A stretch of DNA of 11,008 nucleotides from Gemmatimonadota bacterium (GCA_028287225.1 JAQBPZ010000147.1:1-11008); one strand, 5' to 3'. Positions 1 through 7,602 are shown, counted from the first letter of the stretch. The notes: a model not told the origin generated them from the sequence alone. A program made the numbers and translations.

Positions 1-94
1 CCTCTCGGTGGGCGCCGTGTCGCTGGACGAGATCGCGCGCGCCCTCCCGCGGCTGCGCGCGGCCATCGGCGGACTGGTGCATCAGGGCGCCTGA
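1..94 (+). CDS. 3' end of a gene, possibly 5-oxoprolinase subunit PxpC (partial)
   Basis: Only the last 30 codons are in the window, read in the frame starting at base 2 and closed by TGA at 92-94. The peptide ends LSVGAVSLDEIARALPRL followed by a short Ala/Gly-rich tail. The pattern of a beta-strand followed by V-S-L-D/E-E-x-x-x-L is how PxpC/KipA-type biotin-carboxylase-like subunits of 5-oxoprolinase commonly end (a 'GDRLRF-x-x-VSLEEA' tail). This is pattern memory on a short fragment, so it is weak alone. It gains weight because the next genes are DUF969 and DUF979, known neighbours of pxpABC. The gap to the next start is 49 bp with no visible terminator, consistent with one operon. An alternative is the C-terminus of an unrelated regulator. 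The reading frame is fairly sure; the identity is only moderately supported. Confidence 0.45.
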   Translation, partial: LSVGAVSLDEIARALPRLRAAIGGLVHQGA

Positions 95-143
95 CGCTTC
101 GTTCCCGACGCATCCCAGTTCCTCGTCTCGTTACCGGAGAGCC

Positions 144-833
144 GTGCTCACCCTGATCGGCGTCGTCATCGTGGTCGCGGGCTTCGCGCTGCGGCTGAAT
201 CCCCTGCTGGTGGTGACGGTGGCCGGCCTGGCCACCGGGCTCGCCGCCGGCCTCGGGCTCGTGGGCGTGATCACCGCGTTCGGCAAGGCATTCACGGAGA
301 GCCGGTACATCGCCATCGTGTGGCTGGTGCTCCCGGTGATCGGGCTGCTGGAGCGCGCCGGACTCAAGGAGCGCGCGCGCGCCGCGATCGCCGGCATTCC
401 CGCGGCCACGACGGGCCGCGTGCTGATGCTCTACTTCGCGGTGCGGCAGGTGAGCGCCGCCCTCGGCCTCACCTCGCTGGGCGGACACGCGCAGATGGTG
501 CGCCCGCTCGTGGCGCCGATGGCCGAGGGCGCGGCCGAGAACCGGGTGGGCCCGTTGACCGACGAGACGCGCTTCCTGATCCGGGCGCACGCTGCGGCGG
601 TGGACAACATCGCGGTCTTCTTCGGCGAGGACATCTTCATCGCCATCGGGTCCATCCTGCTCATCAAGGGGTTCCTGGAGCAGAACGGGGTGCGGGTGGA
701 GGCGGCGCACCTGGCGCTGTGGGCGGTGCCCACGGCGGTCTGCGCGCTGGTGATCCACTTCGTGCGGCTCGCGCTGCTCGACCGCCGGCTGCGCCGCACG
801 CCGGGCGCCGCGGCCGTGGGGGGCGAGCCGTGA
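144..833 (+). CDS. DUF969 family membrane protein, putative 5-oxoproline transporter subunit
   Basis: A 229-residue hydrophobic protein with several predicted membrane helices; the length is normal for DUF969. The family signature is clear: LTSLGGHAQMVRPLVAPMAEG around residues 109-130 (G114-H115 and Q117-M118-V119-R120-P121), then the A-A-x-D-N-I-A-x-F-F-G-E-D-I-F-I-A block ending near residue 167, and a hydrophobic SILLI helix. DUF969 and DUF979 are always paired and are proposed to form a 5-oxoproline permease because they cluster with 5-oxoprolinase (pxpABC) or pyroglutamyl peptidase genes. Transport itself is inferred from context, not shown by a motif. The start is GTG at 144, preceded by GGAGA at 136-140 with a short spacer; no ATG in frame fits better. 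Its TGA overlaps the GTG of the DUF979 gene (GTGA, positions 830-833), indicating translational coupling. Confidence 0.9.
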   Translation: MLTLIGVVIVVAGFALRLNPLLVVTVAGLATGLAAGLGLVGVITAFGKAFTESRYIAIVWLVLPVIGLLERAGLKERARAAIAGIPAATTGRVLMLYFAVRQVSAALGLTSLGGHAQMVRPLVAPMAEGAAENRVGPLTDETRFLIRAHAAAVDNIAVFFGEDIFIAIGSILLIKGFLEQNGVRVEAAHLALWAVPTAVCALVIHFVRLALLDRRLRRTPGAAAVGGEP

Positions 834-1786
834 TCGGGCTGGAGGCGGTCTACTGGCTCATGGGGCTGCTCCTGCTCGGGGTGGCCGTGGCGAGCGCGCG
901 CGATGCGAGCAATCCGCGGCGGTGGCGCACCACCGCGTTCTGGGCGCTGTGGGCGCTCACCTTCGTGGCGAGCAGCCACCTGCCCCACCTCGTGACCGGC
1001 GTGATCGTGCTGGCAATGGTGCTGGTGGGCGGCGTGGCGGGACTCGGCCAGGGCACGCGCGAGAGCGCCGGGCGCGCGGCGCGCGAGGCGAGCGCGGCGC
1101 GATGGGGCAACCGGCTGTTCATCCCCGCGCTCGTGATTCCCGCGGTCACGCTGCTCGGGAACTGGGCGCTGAAGAGCGCCGCGATCGGCGGCGTGCACCT
1201 GGTGGACCCGAAGCAGGTGACGCAGGTGTCGCTCGGCATCGCGACGCTGGTGGCGCTCGTCGTGGGCATGGCGATGCTGCGTCCGCCGGCATCGGCGCCG
1301 GTGGTGGAGGCGCGACGGCTCCTGGATGCGGTGGGCTGGGCGGCGGTGCTGCCGCAGATGCTCGCGGCCCTCGGCGCGCTCTTCGCGGTGGCCGGCGTGG
1401 GGCGCGTTGTGTCGACGCTCGCGGAGCAGTGGATCCCGCTCGGCAGCCCGTTCGTCGCGGTGGTCACGTACACGGTGGGGATGGCGCTCTTCACGATGAT
1501 CATGGGCAATGCCTTCGCCGCCTTTCCGGTGATGACGGCAGGCATCGGATTGCCGCTGGTGATGGTGCGCTTCGGCGGCGACCCGGTGGTGATGGCCGCG
1601 GTGGGGATGCTGAGCGGCTTCTGCGGCACGCTCATGACGCCGATGGCCGCCAACTACAACATCGTGCCGGCCGCGCTGCTCGAGCTGCCCGACAAGAACG
1701 CGGTCATCAAGGCGCAGGTGCCGACCGCGCTGCTGCTGCTCGCCGCGAACACCGCGATCATGTACCTGTTCGTCTACCGCCGATGA
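830..1786 (+). CDS. DUF979 family membrane protein, putative 5-oxoproline transporter subunit
   Basis: A 318-residue polytopic inner-membrane protein of normal DUF979 length, with about eight to ten hydrophobic stretches. It opens with a helix (VYWLMGLLLLGVAVA). The conserved C-terminal half contains MIMGNAFAAFPVMTAGIGLP from residue 223 and the signature TPMAANYNIVPAALLELPD from residue 270, followed by K-N-A-V-I-K-A-Q. These match DUF979, the obligate partner of DUF969. The likely role is the second subunit of the pyroglutamate permease, by genome-context evidence known for the family. The start is GTG at 830, embedded in the GTGA overlap with the DUF969 stop. The open frame extends far upstream but that part is out-of-frame shadow of DUF969 with no membrane character. 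Its TGA overlaps the ATG of the next gene (ATGA, 1783-1786), so three genes are coupled. Confidence 0.9.
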   Translation: MIGLEAVYWLMGLLLLGVAVASARDASNPRRWRTTAFWALWALTFVASSHLPHLVTGVIVLAMVLVGGVAGLGQGTRESAGRAAREASAARWGNRLFIPALVIPAVTLLGNWALKSAAIGGVHLVDPKQVTQVSLGIATLVALVVGMAMLRPPASAPVVEARRLLDAVGWAAVLPQMLAALGALFAVAGVGRVVSTLAEQWIPLGSPFVAVVTYTVGMALFTMIMGNAFAAFPVMTAGIGLPLVMVRFGGDPVVMAAVGMLSGFCGTLMTPMAANYNIVPAALLELPDKNAVIKAQVPTALLLLAANTAIMYLFVYRR

Positions 1787-2805
1787 CGGCCCCTGCCTCG
1801 CTCACCCCGGCGCTCGCGTCGCGCTTCGCGGGGCTGGCGCTCGCGCACGTGTCGCGCGAGTACCCGAACAAGCTGGACCACGTGCTGCGCGACGCGGGCG
1901 ACGTCCGCGCCCCGCACGCGCTGCATCCGGTGTTCTACGGCAGCTTCGACTGGCACTCGTGTGTCCATGGCTGGTGGCTGCTGGCCACGGTGCTGCGCCG
2001 ATTCCCGGCCCTGCCGGAGCGCGAGGCGATCGTCGCGCTGTTCGACGAGCGGCTCACCGCGGCGAACGTCGCGGTGGAGGTGGAGTACCTGGCATCGCCG
2101 ATGCGCGCCGGCTTCGAGCGGCCGTACGGGTGGGCGTGGCTGCTGATGCTCGACGCCGAGCTTCGCCGGCACGAGGGTGGTGATGCACATGCCGCGCAGC
2201 GCTGGGCCGACGCGCTGGCACCGCTCGCCGCGGCGTTCGTGGAGCGGTTCATGTCGTTCCTGCCGAAGGCGACGTACCCGGTGCGGGTGGGCACGCACTT
2301 CAACACGGCGTTCGCGCTGCGGCTGGCAATGGAATACGCGGAGGGCGCGGGCGACGACGCGCTCGCATCCCTGTGCCGCGCGAAGGCGGCGGCGTGGTAT
2401 GGCGACGACGGCGACTGCCAGGCATGGGAGCCGAGTGGCGACGACTTCCTCTCGTCGGCGCTGATGGAGGCGGAGTGCATGCGGGTGGCGCTTCCCGCGG
2501 AGCGCTACACCAGATGGCTGGACCGCTTCCTCCCGCGCCTCGCCGCGCGCGAGCCCGCCTCGCTGTTCATCCCAGCCGTGGTGAGCGACCGCACCGACGG
2601 CAAGATCGCACACCTGGACGGCCTGAACCTGAGCCGCGCATGGTGCTGGCGCGCACTGGCATCGGCGCTCCCTGTCGACGATCCGCGACATGCCATCGCA
2701 CTTGAGGCGGCCGCCGAGCATCTCGAGGCCGGCCTGGCGCACGTGGCCGGCGACTACATGGGCGAGCACTGGCTGGCGACGTTCGCGGTGCTGGCGCTCG
2801 GCTAG
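1783..2805 (+). CDS. DUF2891 family protein
   Basis: A 340-residue soluble protein with no signal peptide or membrane helix. It matches DUF2891: YPNKLDHVL at residues 27-35, the strongly conserved HPVFYGSFDWHSCVHGWWLL at 48-67, RPYGWAWLLMLDAEL in the middle, VGTHFNTAFAL around 169-179, DFLSSALMEAECM, and a terminal GDYMGEHWLATFAVLAL. Conserved His, Asp and Trp residues (for example D56, H58, H62, H172) look catalytic or ligand-binding, and the regular helical spacing would suit an alpha-helical barrel; both are inference. The biochemical function of the family is unknown to me. The ATG overlaps the DUF979 stop (ATGA), so it is made together with the putative pyroglutamate transporter, suggesting a role in pyroglutamate or related amide metabolism. 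The last sense codons are followed almost directly by a palindromic repeat. Confidence 0.9.
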   Translation: MTAPASLTPALASRFAGLALAHVSREYPNKLDHVLRDAGDVRAPHALHPVFYGSFDWHSCVHGWWLLATVLRRFPALPEREAIVALFDERLTAANVAVEVEYLASPMRAGFERPYGWAWLLMLDAELRRHEGGDAHAAQRWADALAPLAAAFVERFMSFLPKATYPVRVGTHFNTAFALRLAMEYAEGAGDDALASLCRAKAAAWYGDDGDCQAWEPSGDDFLSSALMEAECMRVALPAERYTRWLDRFLPRLAAREPASLFIPAVVSDRTDGKIAHLDGLNLSRAWCWRALASALPVDDPRHAIALEAAAEHLEAGLAHVAGDYMGEHWLATFAVLALG

Positions 2806-2814
2806 AGACAAGGT

Positions 2815-3072
2815 CAACTGCTGCAACGCAGAGGGCGCAGAGGGGAACAGCGAGGGCGCAACAGCCTCAACGCAGAGGGCGCCGAGGGGAACAGCAAGGA
2901 CGCAGAGGAGCGCATTGTTCCCTCTGTGTCCTCCGTGGTAAAACGCTCTTGCAACGGCGTTCAACCACAGAGGACACAGAGGGCACGGAGGGGGATGCCT
3001 GAGCGGCGGTCCTCTGCGTCCTCTCCGTTCCCCTCAGCGCCCTCTGCGTTGAAGCAGTTGAAGCAGTTGAAG
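2815..3072. repeat. Interspersed nested palindromic repeat, copy A (left arm duplicated)
   Basis: This copy fills the gap between two convergent genes. The outer arms are CAACGCAGAGGGCGCAGAGG at 2824-2843 (and a second version from 2868) against the reverse complement at about 3009-3060. The inner arms are GTGGTAAAACGC (left of centre) and GCGTTCAACCAC (right). The centre holds TTGCAA at 2949-2954. Much of the sequence is a 9-bp unit of the form CRCAGAGGR. In this copy the outer-left arm occurs twice (2823-2865 and 2867-2910), and the right end carries TTGAAGCAG in nearly three tandem units (3050-3072). There is no open frame with protein character. The fold could act as a bidirectional terminator between the flanking genes, but there is no T-tract; that role is inference. 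Related copies are at 4636-4845 and 9571-9798. Confidence 0.9.
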
Positions 3073-3073
3073 C

Positions 3074-4546
3074 CTATCCCTGCTCGCCGACGATCTCCTC
3101 GCCGAGCGCCACCACGTCATCCACCAGCGCGGTGAAGTCCGACATGCGAGAGCGATGGTTGACGTTCGCGACGCGGATGGCGTAGCGGCCGGCCAGGCGG
3201 GTGCCCGAGGGGACGGCGAGGCCCCGCTCCTGGAGGCGAAGCAGGATCTCCTCGTTCAGCGCATCGAGCCCGGCGTCCGGGTACCCGGGGGGCGCATACC
3301 GGAAGCAGACCACGTTCAGCGGCGCCGGGGCCAGCCGCTCCAGCGCGGGGTGCGCGTCCACCAGCGCGGCGAGGGCGTGCGCCTGCCGCACGTTCTGCTC
3401 GATGAGCCGCGCGTGGTGATCGGCGCCGTTCGCCGTGAGCGACATCCACACCTTCAGCGCCTTGAAGTTGCGCGTCAGCTCCAGGCTCCGTTCGGCGAAG
3501 GGCAGCCCGCCGGCGATCACGCCACGCGCCATCGGGTCGATGTAGCTCGCGCTGGACGCGAACGCCGCCCGGTGCACCGCCGGGTCACGCACGAGCACGC
3601 ACGCGCACTCGAAGGGCATCGAGCCCCACTTGTGCAGGTCGAAGGCGAGCGAGTCCGCCCGCTCCATGCCATCGACCATCGGACGCAGCTCCTCCGACAG
3701 GTAGGCGAGCGCACCGAAGGCGCCGTCCACGTGGAACCACAGCCGCTCGCGCGCACAGAGGTCGGCGATCGCCGTCAGGTCGTCCGTCGCCCCCGTGTTC
3801 ACGGTACCCGCCGTGCCGATCACGCAGAACGGCCGCAGTCCGGCCGCGCGATCCTCGGCGATGCGCGCGGCGAGCGCGGCCAGGTCCATGCGATGCTCGG
3901 CGTCGACCGGCACGCGGTGGAACGAGCGGTTGCCCAGGCCGAGGAGCTCCGCCGCCTTGCGGGCCCAGTTGTGCGTCTCGCTGGAGCCGTAGAACACAAG
4001 GCGCGGGCTGCCCTCCCCCTGCAGCCCGTCCTCCTTCACGTTCCATCCCGCGGCGACCGCGCCGGCATGCCGCGCGACCGCGAGGCCGATGGTGTTGGCC
4101 ATCGTGCCGCCGCTCACCAGCACGCCGCTGGCGTCGTGCGGCATGCCGAGCAGCGACGCGAGCCAGCGGACGACCTCGTGCTCCACGAGCGCGGGCGCCT
4201 GATTGAAGCCCGCCAGGTGCGGGTTGATCCCCGCGGCGAGCATCTCGGCCATCATCGCGAGCGGCGTCCCGTTGCCCTGTACCCAGCCCCAGAAGCGCGG
4301 GTGCTGGTTGCCGCTCGTGTAGGGCATCACCCGCTCCACGAACTCGGCGTACGCCGCGGCATCCCCCTTCCCCTCGCGAGGGACCTCGCCGCTGAAGCTA
4401 CCGCGCACTGCGGGGGGCATCTCGCGCCAGGCCGGCTGCTGCGCCAGCGACGCCAGGTGCGCCAGCATGTCGTCCACCATCCGGTGCGCCAGCGCGCCGA
4501 ACTCGGTCCAGTCCGCGGGGTCGAGCGTCAGTTCGTCATTCGTCAT
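3074..4546 (-). CDS. Pyridoxal-phosphate-dependent (group II) amino acid decarboxylase family protein
   Basis: A 490-residue cytosolic enzyme of the group II PLP decarboxylase family (aromatic amino acid, glutamate and related decarboxylases). Numbered from the ATG at 4546, it shows NQHPRFWGWVQGNGTPLAMM near the N-terminus, the phosphate-binding SGGTMAN (145-151), H192 in SSETHNWARKAA (stacks on the cofactor), D274 in HVDGAFGA (pairs with the pyridine nitrogen), and K306 in FDLHKWG (Schiff-base lysine). All catalytic residues are present, so it should be active. The substrate cannot be read from sequence; the neighbours do not reveal it. The start is uncertain: ATG at 4546 gives an N-terminus typical for the family, while GTG at 4564 would add six residues; neither has a clear ribosome binding site. 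The TAG stop lies one base beyond palindromic repeat A. It is probably monocistronic. Confidence 0.88.
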   Translation of the reverse strand: MTNDELTLDPADWTEFGALAHRMVDDMLAHLASLAQQPAWREMPPAVRGSFSGEVPREGKGDAAAYAEFVERVMPYTSGNQHPRFWGWVQGNGTPLAMMAEMLAAGINPHLAGFNQAPALVEHEVVRWLASLLGMPHDASGVLVSGGTMANTIGLAVARHAGAVAAGWNVKEDGLQGEGSPRLVFYGSSETHNWARKAAELLGLGNRSFHRVPVDAEHRMDLAALAARIAEDRAAGLRPFCVIGTAGTVNTGATDDLTAIADLCARERLWFHVDGAFGALAYLSEELRPMVDGMERADSLAFDLHKWGSMPFECACVLVRDPAVHRAAFASSASYIDPMARGVIAGGLPFAERSLELTRNFKALKVWMSLTANGADHHARLIEQNVRQAHALAALVDAHPALERLAPAPLNVVCFRYAPPGYPDAGLDALNEEILLRLQERGLAVPSGTRLAGRYAIRVANVNHRSRMSDFTALVDDVVALGEEIVGEQG

Positions 4547-4635
4547 GCCGCGGAGTCTATTCACCAGGCAGTCTCGTGACTACCTGATTCCTGCTCGTGC
4601 GGGTGAGTCGTGGTCGTTGCGCGGTTGGAGCTGTC

Positions 4636-4845
4636 CAACAGCTTCAACGCAGAGGACGCAGAGGGGAACTGCGAGGTCGCAGAGGAGGGCGACCCCTCTG
4701 TGACCTCCGTGTCCTCCATGGTTAAACGCTGTTGCAAGGGCGTTTTACCACAGAGGACACGGAGGACACGGAGGGGAATGTTTGAGCGGCTATTCCTCTG
4801 CGTCCTCGCTGTTCCCCTCTGCGCCCTCTGCGTTGAAGCTGTTGA
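4636..4845. repeat. Interspersed nested palindromic repeat, copy B
   Basis: The cleanest of three copies, lying in the 407-bp divergent gap between the PLP decarboxylase and the YdeI-like gene. The ends are perfect inverted 20-mers: CAACAGCTTCAACGCAGAGG at 4637 onward and its complement ending at 4844. Inside are a second arm pair (GTTAAACGC left of centre, GCGTTTTACC right) and the centre TTGCAA at 4732-4737. It has the same orientation as copy A, judged by the asymmetric spacer ATGTTTGAGCGG right of centre, shared with copy A. The rest of this intergenic region (4547-4635 and 4846-4953) shows no gene and no convincing promoter; the only other structure is a short hairpin at 4916-4932. Confidence 0.9.
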
Positions 4846-4915
4846 GTAGTTCGCCAGGACGCGATGACTGGCGGACGGGATACCCCTTTCAGCCGTCGCT
4901 CGTCATCTACCAATA

Positions 4916-4932
4916 GGCTCTGCATCAGAGCC
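4916..4932 (+). other. Perfect 7-bp hairpin in the leader of the YdeI-like gene
   Basis: GGCTCTG (4916-4922), loop CAT, CAGAGCC (4926-4932), ending 21 bases before the proposed ATG at 4954. It has no following T-tract, so it is not a standard terminator. It may be an operator half-site pair or an mRNA structure; its function is not known and chance is possible. Confidence 0.4.
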
Positions 4933-4953
4933 CACCCCAACCGCGCGCAGCCC

Positions 4954-5556
4954 ATGTCACCCCGCGACCCACGCGTCGACGCGTACATCGCCCAGTCCGC
5001 CGGCTTCGCGCAGCCGATCCTCACGCACATCCGGGAGACGGTGCACGCCACCTGTCCGGAGGTGGTGGAGACGATGAAGTGGCGCATGCCGCACTTCGAC
5101 CATCACGGGATGATGTGCGGCATGGCGGCGTTCAAGAGCCATTGCAGCCTCGGCTTCTGGAAGGCGGCGCTGATCCCCGGCCTCGCGCCCAACAGCAACA
5201 ACGGCGGCGACTCCATGGGCAACCTCGGCCGCCTCACCTCGGTGAAGGACCTGCCGCCGACGAAGGTGCTCGCCGGCTACATCCGGGAGGCGATGCGCCT
5301 GAACGACGAGGGCATCGGCGTGGCCAGGCCGAAGAAGTCGCCGAAGGCGGAGGCGAAGGTGCCGCCCGAGCTGGCCGCCGCCCTCGCGAAGCACCGGAAG
5401 GCGAAGGCGGTGTTCGACGCCTTCCCGGCGAGCCACCGGCGCGAGTACATCGAGTGGATCGCCGAGGCGAAGCGCGACGAGACGCGCGCGCGGCGCGTGG
5501 CGCAGACGGTCGAGTGGGTCGCCGACGGCAAGCAGCGGAACTGGAAGTATCTTTGA
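4954..5556 (+). CDS. YdeI/OmpD-associated family protein (DUF1801 plus OmdA domains)
   Basis: A 200-residue soluble protein. Residues ~10-120 form a DUF1801/YdhG-like domain: PILTHIRETVHATCPEVVE, MKWRMPHFDHHG, FKSHCSLGFWK (60-70), and YIREAMRLNDEG (109-120). A Lys/Ala/Pro-rich linker follows, then the C-terminal YdeI or OmpD-associated (OmdA) helical domain from K146: KAVFDAFPASHRREYIEWI, then EAKRDETRARRVAQTVEWV. The two-domain arrangement and length are normal for the family. The family is named for association with porin expression and bacteriocin resistance in enterics, but the molecular role is not established. The ATG at 4954 starts exactly at the conserved domain; an in-frame ATG at 4864 would add 30 residues with no family character. 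No clear ribosome binding site precedes it. It is the first gene of a three-gene run, with a 2-bp gap to the peptidase gene. Confidence 0.87.
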   Translation: MSPRDPRVDAYIAQSAGFAQPILTHIRETVHATCPEVVETMKWRMPHFDHHGMMCGMAAFKSHCSLGFWKAALIPGLAPNSNNGGDSMGNLGRLTSVKDLPPTKVLAGYIREAMRLNDEGIGVARPKKSPKAEAKVPPELAAALAKHRKAKAVFDAFPASHRREYIEWIAEAKRDETRARRVAQTVEWVADGKQRNWKYL

Positions 5557-5558
5557 GG

Positions 5559-6875
5559 ATGCGCCCATTCCCCGCCCTCCTCCTCGCCCTCGCGTTTCCG
5601 CTCGCCCTGAGCGCCCAGGCCACCCCGCTCGGCACCGCCGAACGGGCGATCGTGGCCTCCGTCGACACGCGCAACGCGCAGGCGCTGTCGCTGCTCGAGC
5701 AGCTCGTGAACATCAACAGCGGCACGGGCAACTTCGCGGGGGTGCGCCGCGTCGCCGACGTCCTCCGCCCGCGCTTCGATGCGCTGGGCTTCACGACCCG
5801 GTGGATCGACGGGGCGCCGTTCGGGCGCGCGGGCCATCTCGTGGCCGAGCATCGGGGGCCGGGGCCGAAGATCCTGTTGATCGGGCATCTCGACACCGTG
5901 TTCGAGTCCGGCAGCCCGTTCCAGAAGTGGGAGCGGCTGGACGACTCCACCGCGCGCGGGCCCGGCGTCATCGACATGAAGGGAGGCAACGTCATCATGC
6001 TCCACGCGCTCACCGCGCTGCATGACGCGGGGGTGCTGGGCGGGATGAACATCGTGGTGGTGCTCGACGGCGACGAGGAGGACGAGGGACGCCCGATCAG
6101 CCTGTCGCGGCGCGCGCTGATGGACGCGGCCACGGGCGCGGCGGCGGCCATCGGCTTCGAGGACGGCGCGGGCGATCCGCGCAGCGCGGTGGTCTCGCGG
6201 CGCGGCGCCAACGGCTGGACGCTGCGCACGACGGGAACGGCGGGGCACGCCTCCCAGATCTTCGGCCGCGAGATCGGCGCCGGCGCGGTGTTCGAGGCGT
6301 CGCGCATCCTGAACGAGTTCTACACGCGCCTCTCGCACGAGCGGCTGCTCGCGTTCAGCCCCGGCCTCGTGCTCGGCGGCTCGGAGCTGGCCATCGATTC
6401 GTCGGGCACGGTGGGCAATGCCAGCGGCAAGCGCAACGTCGTGAGCCGCCAGGTGGTGGTCACGGGCGACATGCGCACCATCTCGCCGGAGCAGCTGACG
6501 CGTACCCAGGCAGCGATGCGCGCGATCGTCGCCCGCCACCTGCCCGGCACCTCGGCGACGATCGAGTTCGACAGCGGCTATCCCCCGATGGCGCCGAGCG
6601 AGGGAAACCGGCGACTGCTCGCGCTGTATGACCGCGCGAGCCGGGACGTCGGCGCCGGCCCGATGACCGCGGTGGATCCCGCGCGCGCCGGCGCCGCGGA
6701 CATCTCGTTCGTCGCGGCGCTCGTGCCCATGAAGATCGACGGCGTGGGCCTCTCCGGGCACGACGATCACAGCGACAAGGAGACCGCCGACCTCCGCATG
6801 CTCCCCGTGCAGACGAAGCGTGCCGCACTCGTGATGTACCGGCTGTCGCGCGGCGGGGCAGTCACGGGGCGCTAG
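5559..6875 (+). CDS. Secreted M20 family metallopeptidase, carboxypeptidase G2-like
   Basis: A 438-residue di-zinc exopeptidase precursor. Residues 1-20 are a signal peptide (MRPFPALLLALAFPLALSAQA), so it acts in the periplasm or outside the cell. The M20A metal site is complete: H110-x-D112 in LIGHLDTVF, bridging D139 in GPGVIDMKGGN, catalytic E173 and ligand E174 in DGDEEDEG, E201 in GFEDG, and the late H404 in HDDHSDKETADL. The dimerisation insert holds TAGHASQIFGREIGAGAVF. Spacing of these residues follows Pseudomonas carboxypeptidase G2, which removes C-terminal glutamate from folates and peptides; a glutamate-releasing or general aminoacyl hydrolase role is the best guess, substrate unproven. 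ATG at 5559 lies 2 bp after the previous stop, with GGAAG at 5543-5547 as a distant ribosome site. The TAG is 4 bp before the next start, so it is operon-internal. Confidence 0.92.
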   Translation: MRPFPALLLALAFPLALSAQATPLGTAERAIVASVDTRNAQALSLLEQLVNINSGTGNFAGVRRVADVLRPRFDALGFTTRWIDGAPFGRAGHLVAEHRGPGPKILLIGHLDTVFESGSPFQKWERLDDSTARGPGVIDMKGGNVIMLHALTALHDAGVLGGMNIVVVLDGDEEDEGRPISLSRRALMDAATGAAAAIGFEDGAGDPRSAVVSRRGANGWTLRTTGTAGHASQIFGREIGAGAVFEASRILNEFYTRLSHERLLAFSPGLVLGGSELAIDSSGTVGNASGKRNVVSRQVVVTGDMRTISPEQLTRTQAAMRAIVARHLPGTSATIEFDSGYPPMAPSEGNRRLLALYDRASRDVGAGPMTAVDPARAGAADISFVAALVPMKIDGVGLSGHDDHSDKETADLRMLPVQTKRAALVMYRLSRGGAVTGR

Positions 6876-6879
6876 CAGC

Positions 6880-7602
6880 GTGCACCTGCTCCGGTACCTG
6901 GGCAACCTCGGCTACGGCTCCCGACGCGACGTGGAGCAGATGATCACCCGGCGGCGCGTCACCCGGCGCGATGGCTCGCGGCTGGGCGCGCGCGATGCCT
7001 TCACGCACGACGACGTGCTGGTGGACGGCATCCCGCTCGATCCCCCGCCCGGATCGGTGGTGCTGCTGCACAAGCCCGTGGGATACGTGAGCTCGTCGAA
7101 GGACGGGAGCAGCCCGCTCGTCTACGACCTGCTGCCGAGCCGCTTCCGGTTCCGCTCGCCGGTGATGGCGCCGGTGGGCCGGCTGGACCGCGACACGTCG
7201 GGACTCCTGCTCGTGACCGACGACGGCCAGCTCAATCACCGCATCACCTCCCCGCGCACGCACCTCGCCAAGGTTTACGAGGCGACGCTGGCGAGCGACC
7301 TGCGCGGCGACGAAGCTGCCCTCTTCGCGAGCGGCGCCCTGATGCTCGACAGCGAGACCACCCCGCTCGCCCCGGCGGCGCTCGAGGTGATCGACGCGCG
7401 TCACGTGCGTCTCGCCCTCACCGAGGGCCGCTATCACCAGGCCCGCCGGATGTTCGCCGCCGTCGGCAACCACGTGGTCGCCCTGCACCGCAGCGCGCTG
7501 GGGCCACTCACACTCGGCGACCTGGCCGCAGGGGAGTGGCGGCTGCTGTCGAGCGAGGAGCGGGTGGGGTTGGAGGAGGGGTTGAGGAGGATCAGGGATT
7601 AG
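6880..7602 (+). CDS. RsuA-family 16S rRNA-type pseudouridine synthase
   Basis: A 240-residue cytosolic enzyme that should isomerise a uridine in rRNA to pseudouridine. The N-terminal ~55 residues are S4-like (HLLRYLGNLGYGSRRDVEQM, then DDVLVDG). The catalytic domain has VVLLHKPVGYVSS, then PVGRLDRDTSGLLLVTDDG with catalytic D103, LNHRITSPRTHLAKVYEA, and the C-terminal LTEGRYHQARRMFAAVGN. The DDGQLNHRITSPR block and length resemble RsuA (U516 of 16S rRNA) more than RluB/E/F, but the target base cannot be fixed from sequence. It starts at GTG 6880, 4 bp after the peptidase stop. The last codons, encoding RIRD-stop, lie in the terminal 7-bp tandem repeats of the adjacent GIY-YIG element, so the natural C-terminus was probably replaced or extended by the element. 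The catalytic core is intact. Confidence 0.9.
   Translation: MHLLRYLGNLGYGSRRDVEQMITRRRVTRRDGSRLGARDAFTHDDVLVDGIPLDPPPGSVVLLHKPVGYVSSSKDGSSPLVYDLLPSRFRFRSPVMAPVGRLDRDTSGLLLVTDDGQLNHRITSPRTHLAKVYEATLASDLRGDEAALFASGALMLDSETTPLAPAALEVIDARHVRLALTEGRYHQARRMFAAVGNHVVALHRSALGPLTLGDLAAGEWRLLSSEERVGLEEGLRRIRD

Noticed and set aside
1774..2964. Long minus-strand open frame opposite DUF2891, and similar long antisense frames such as 5277-6905
   Set aside because: They are codon-position shadows in high-GC DNA, rich in Arg/Ala/Gly/His with no domain pattern, opposite well-conserved genes.
2815..3072. CRISPR array
   Set aside because: The repeats are 9-bp units and large palindromic arms without uniform repeat-spacer spacing or unique spacers, and no cas genes are near.
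3074..4546. Glutamate decarboxylase acid-resistance system
   Set aside because: There is no adjacent antiporter gene, and the family motifs do not fix the substrate.
4544..4564. GTG at 4564 as the start of the PLP decarboxylase
   Set aside because: It adds only six residues (MNRLRG) with no ribosome binding site. ATG 4546 gives a normal N-terminus, though the longer form is not excluded.
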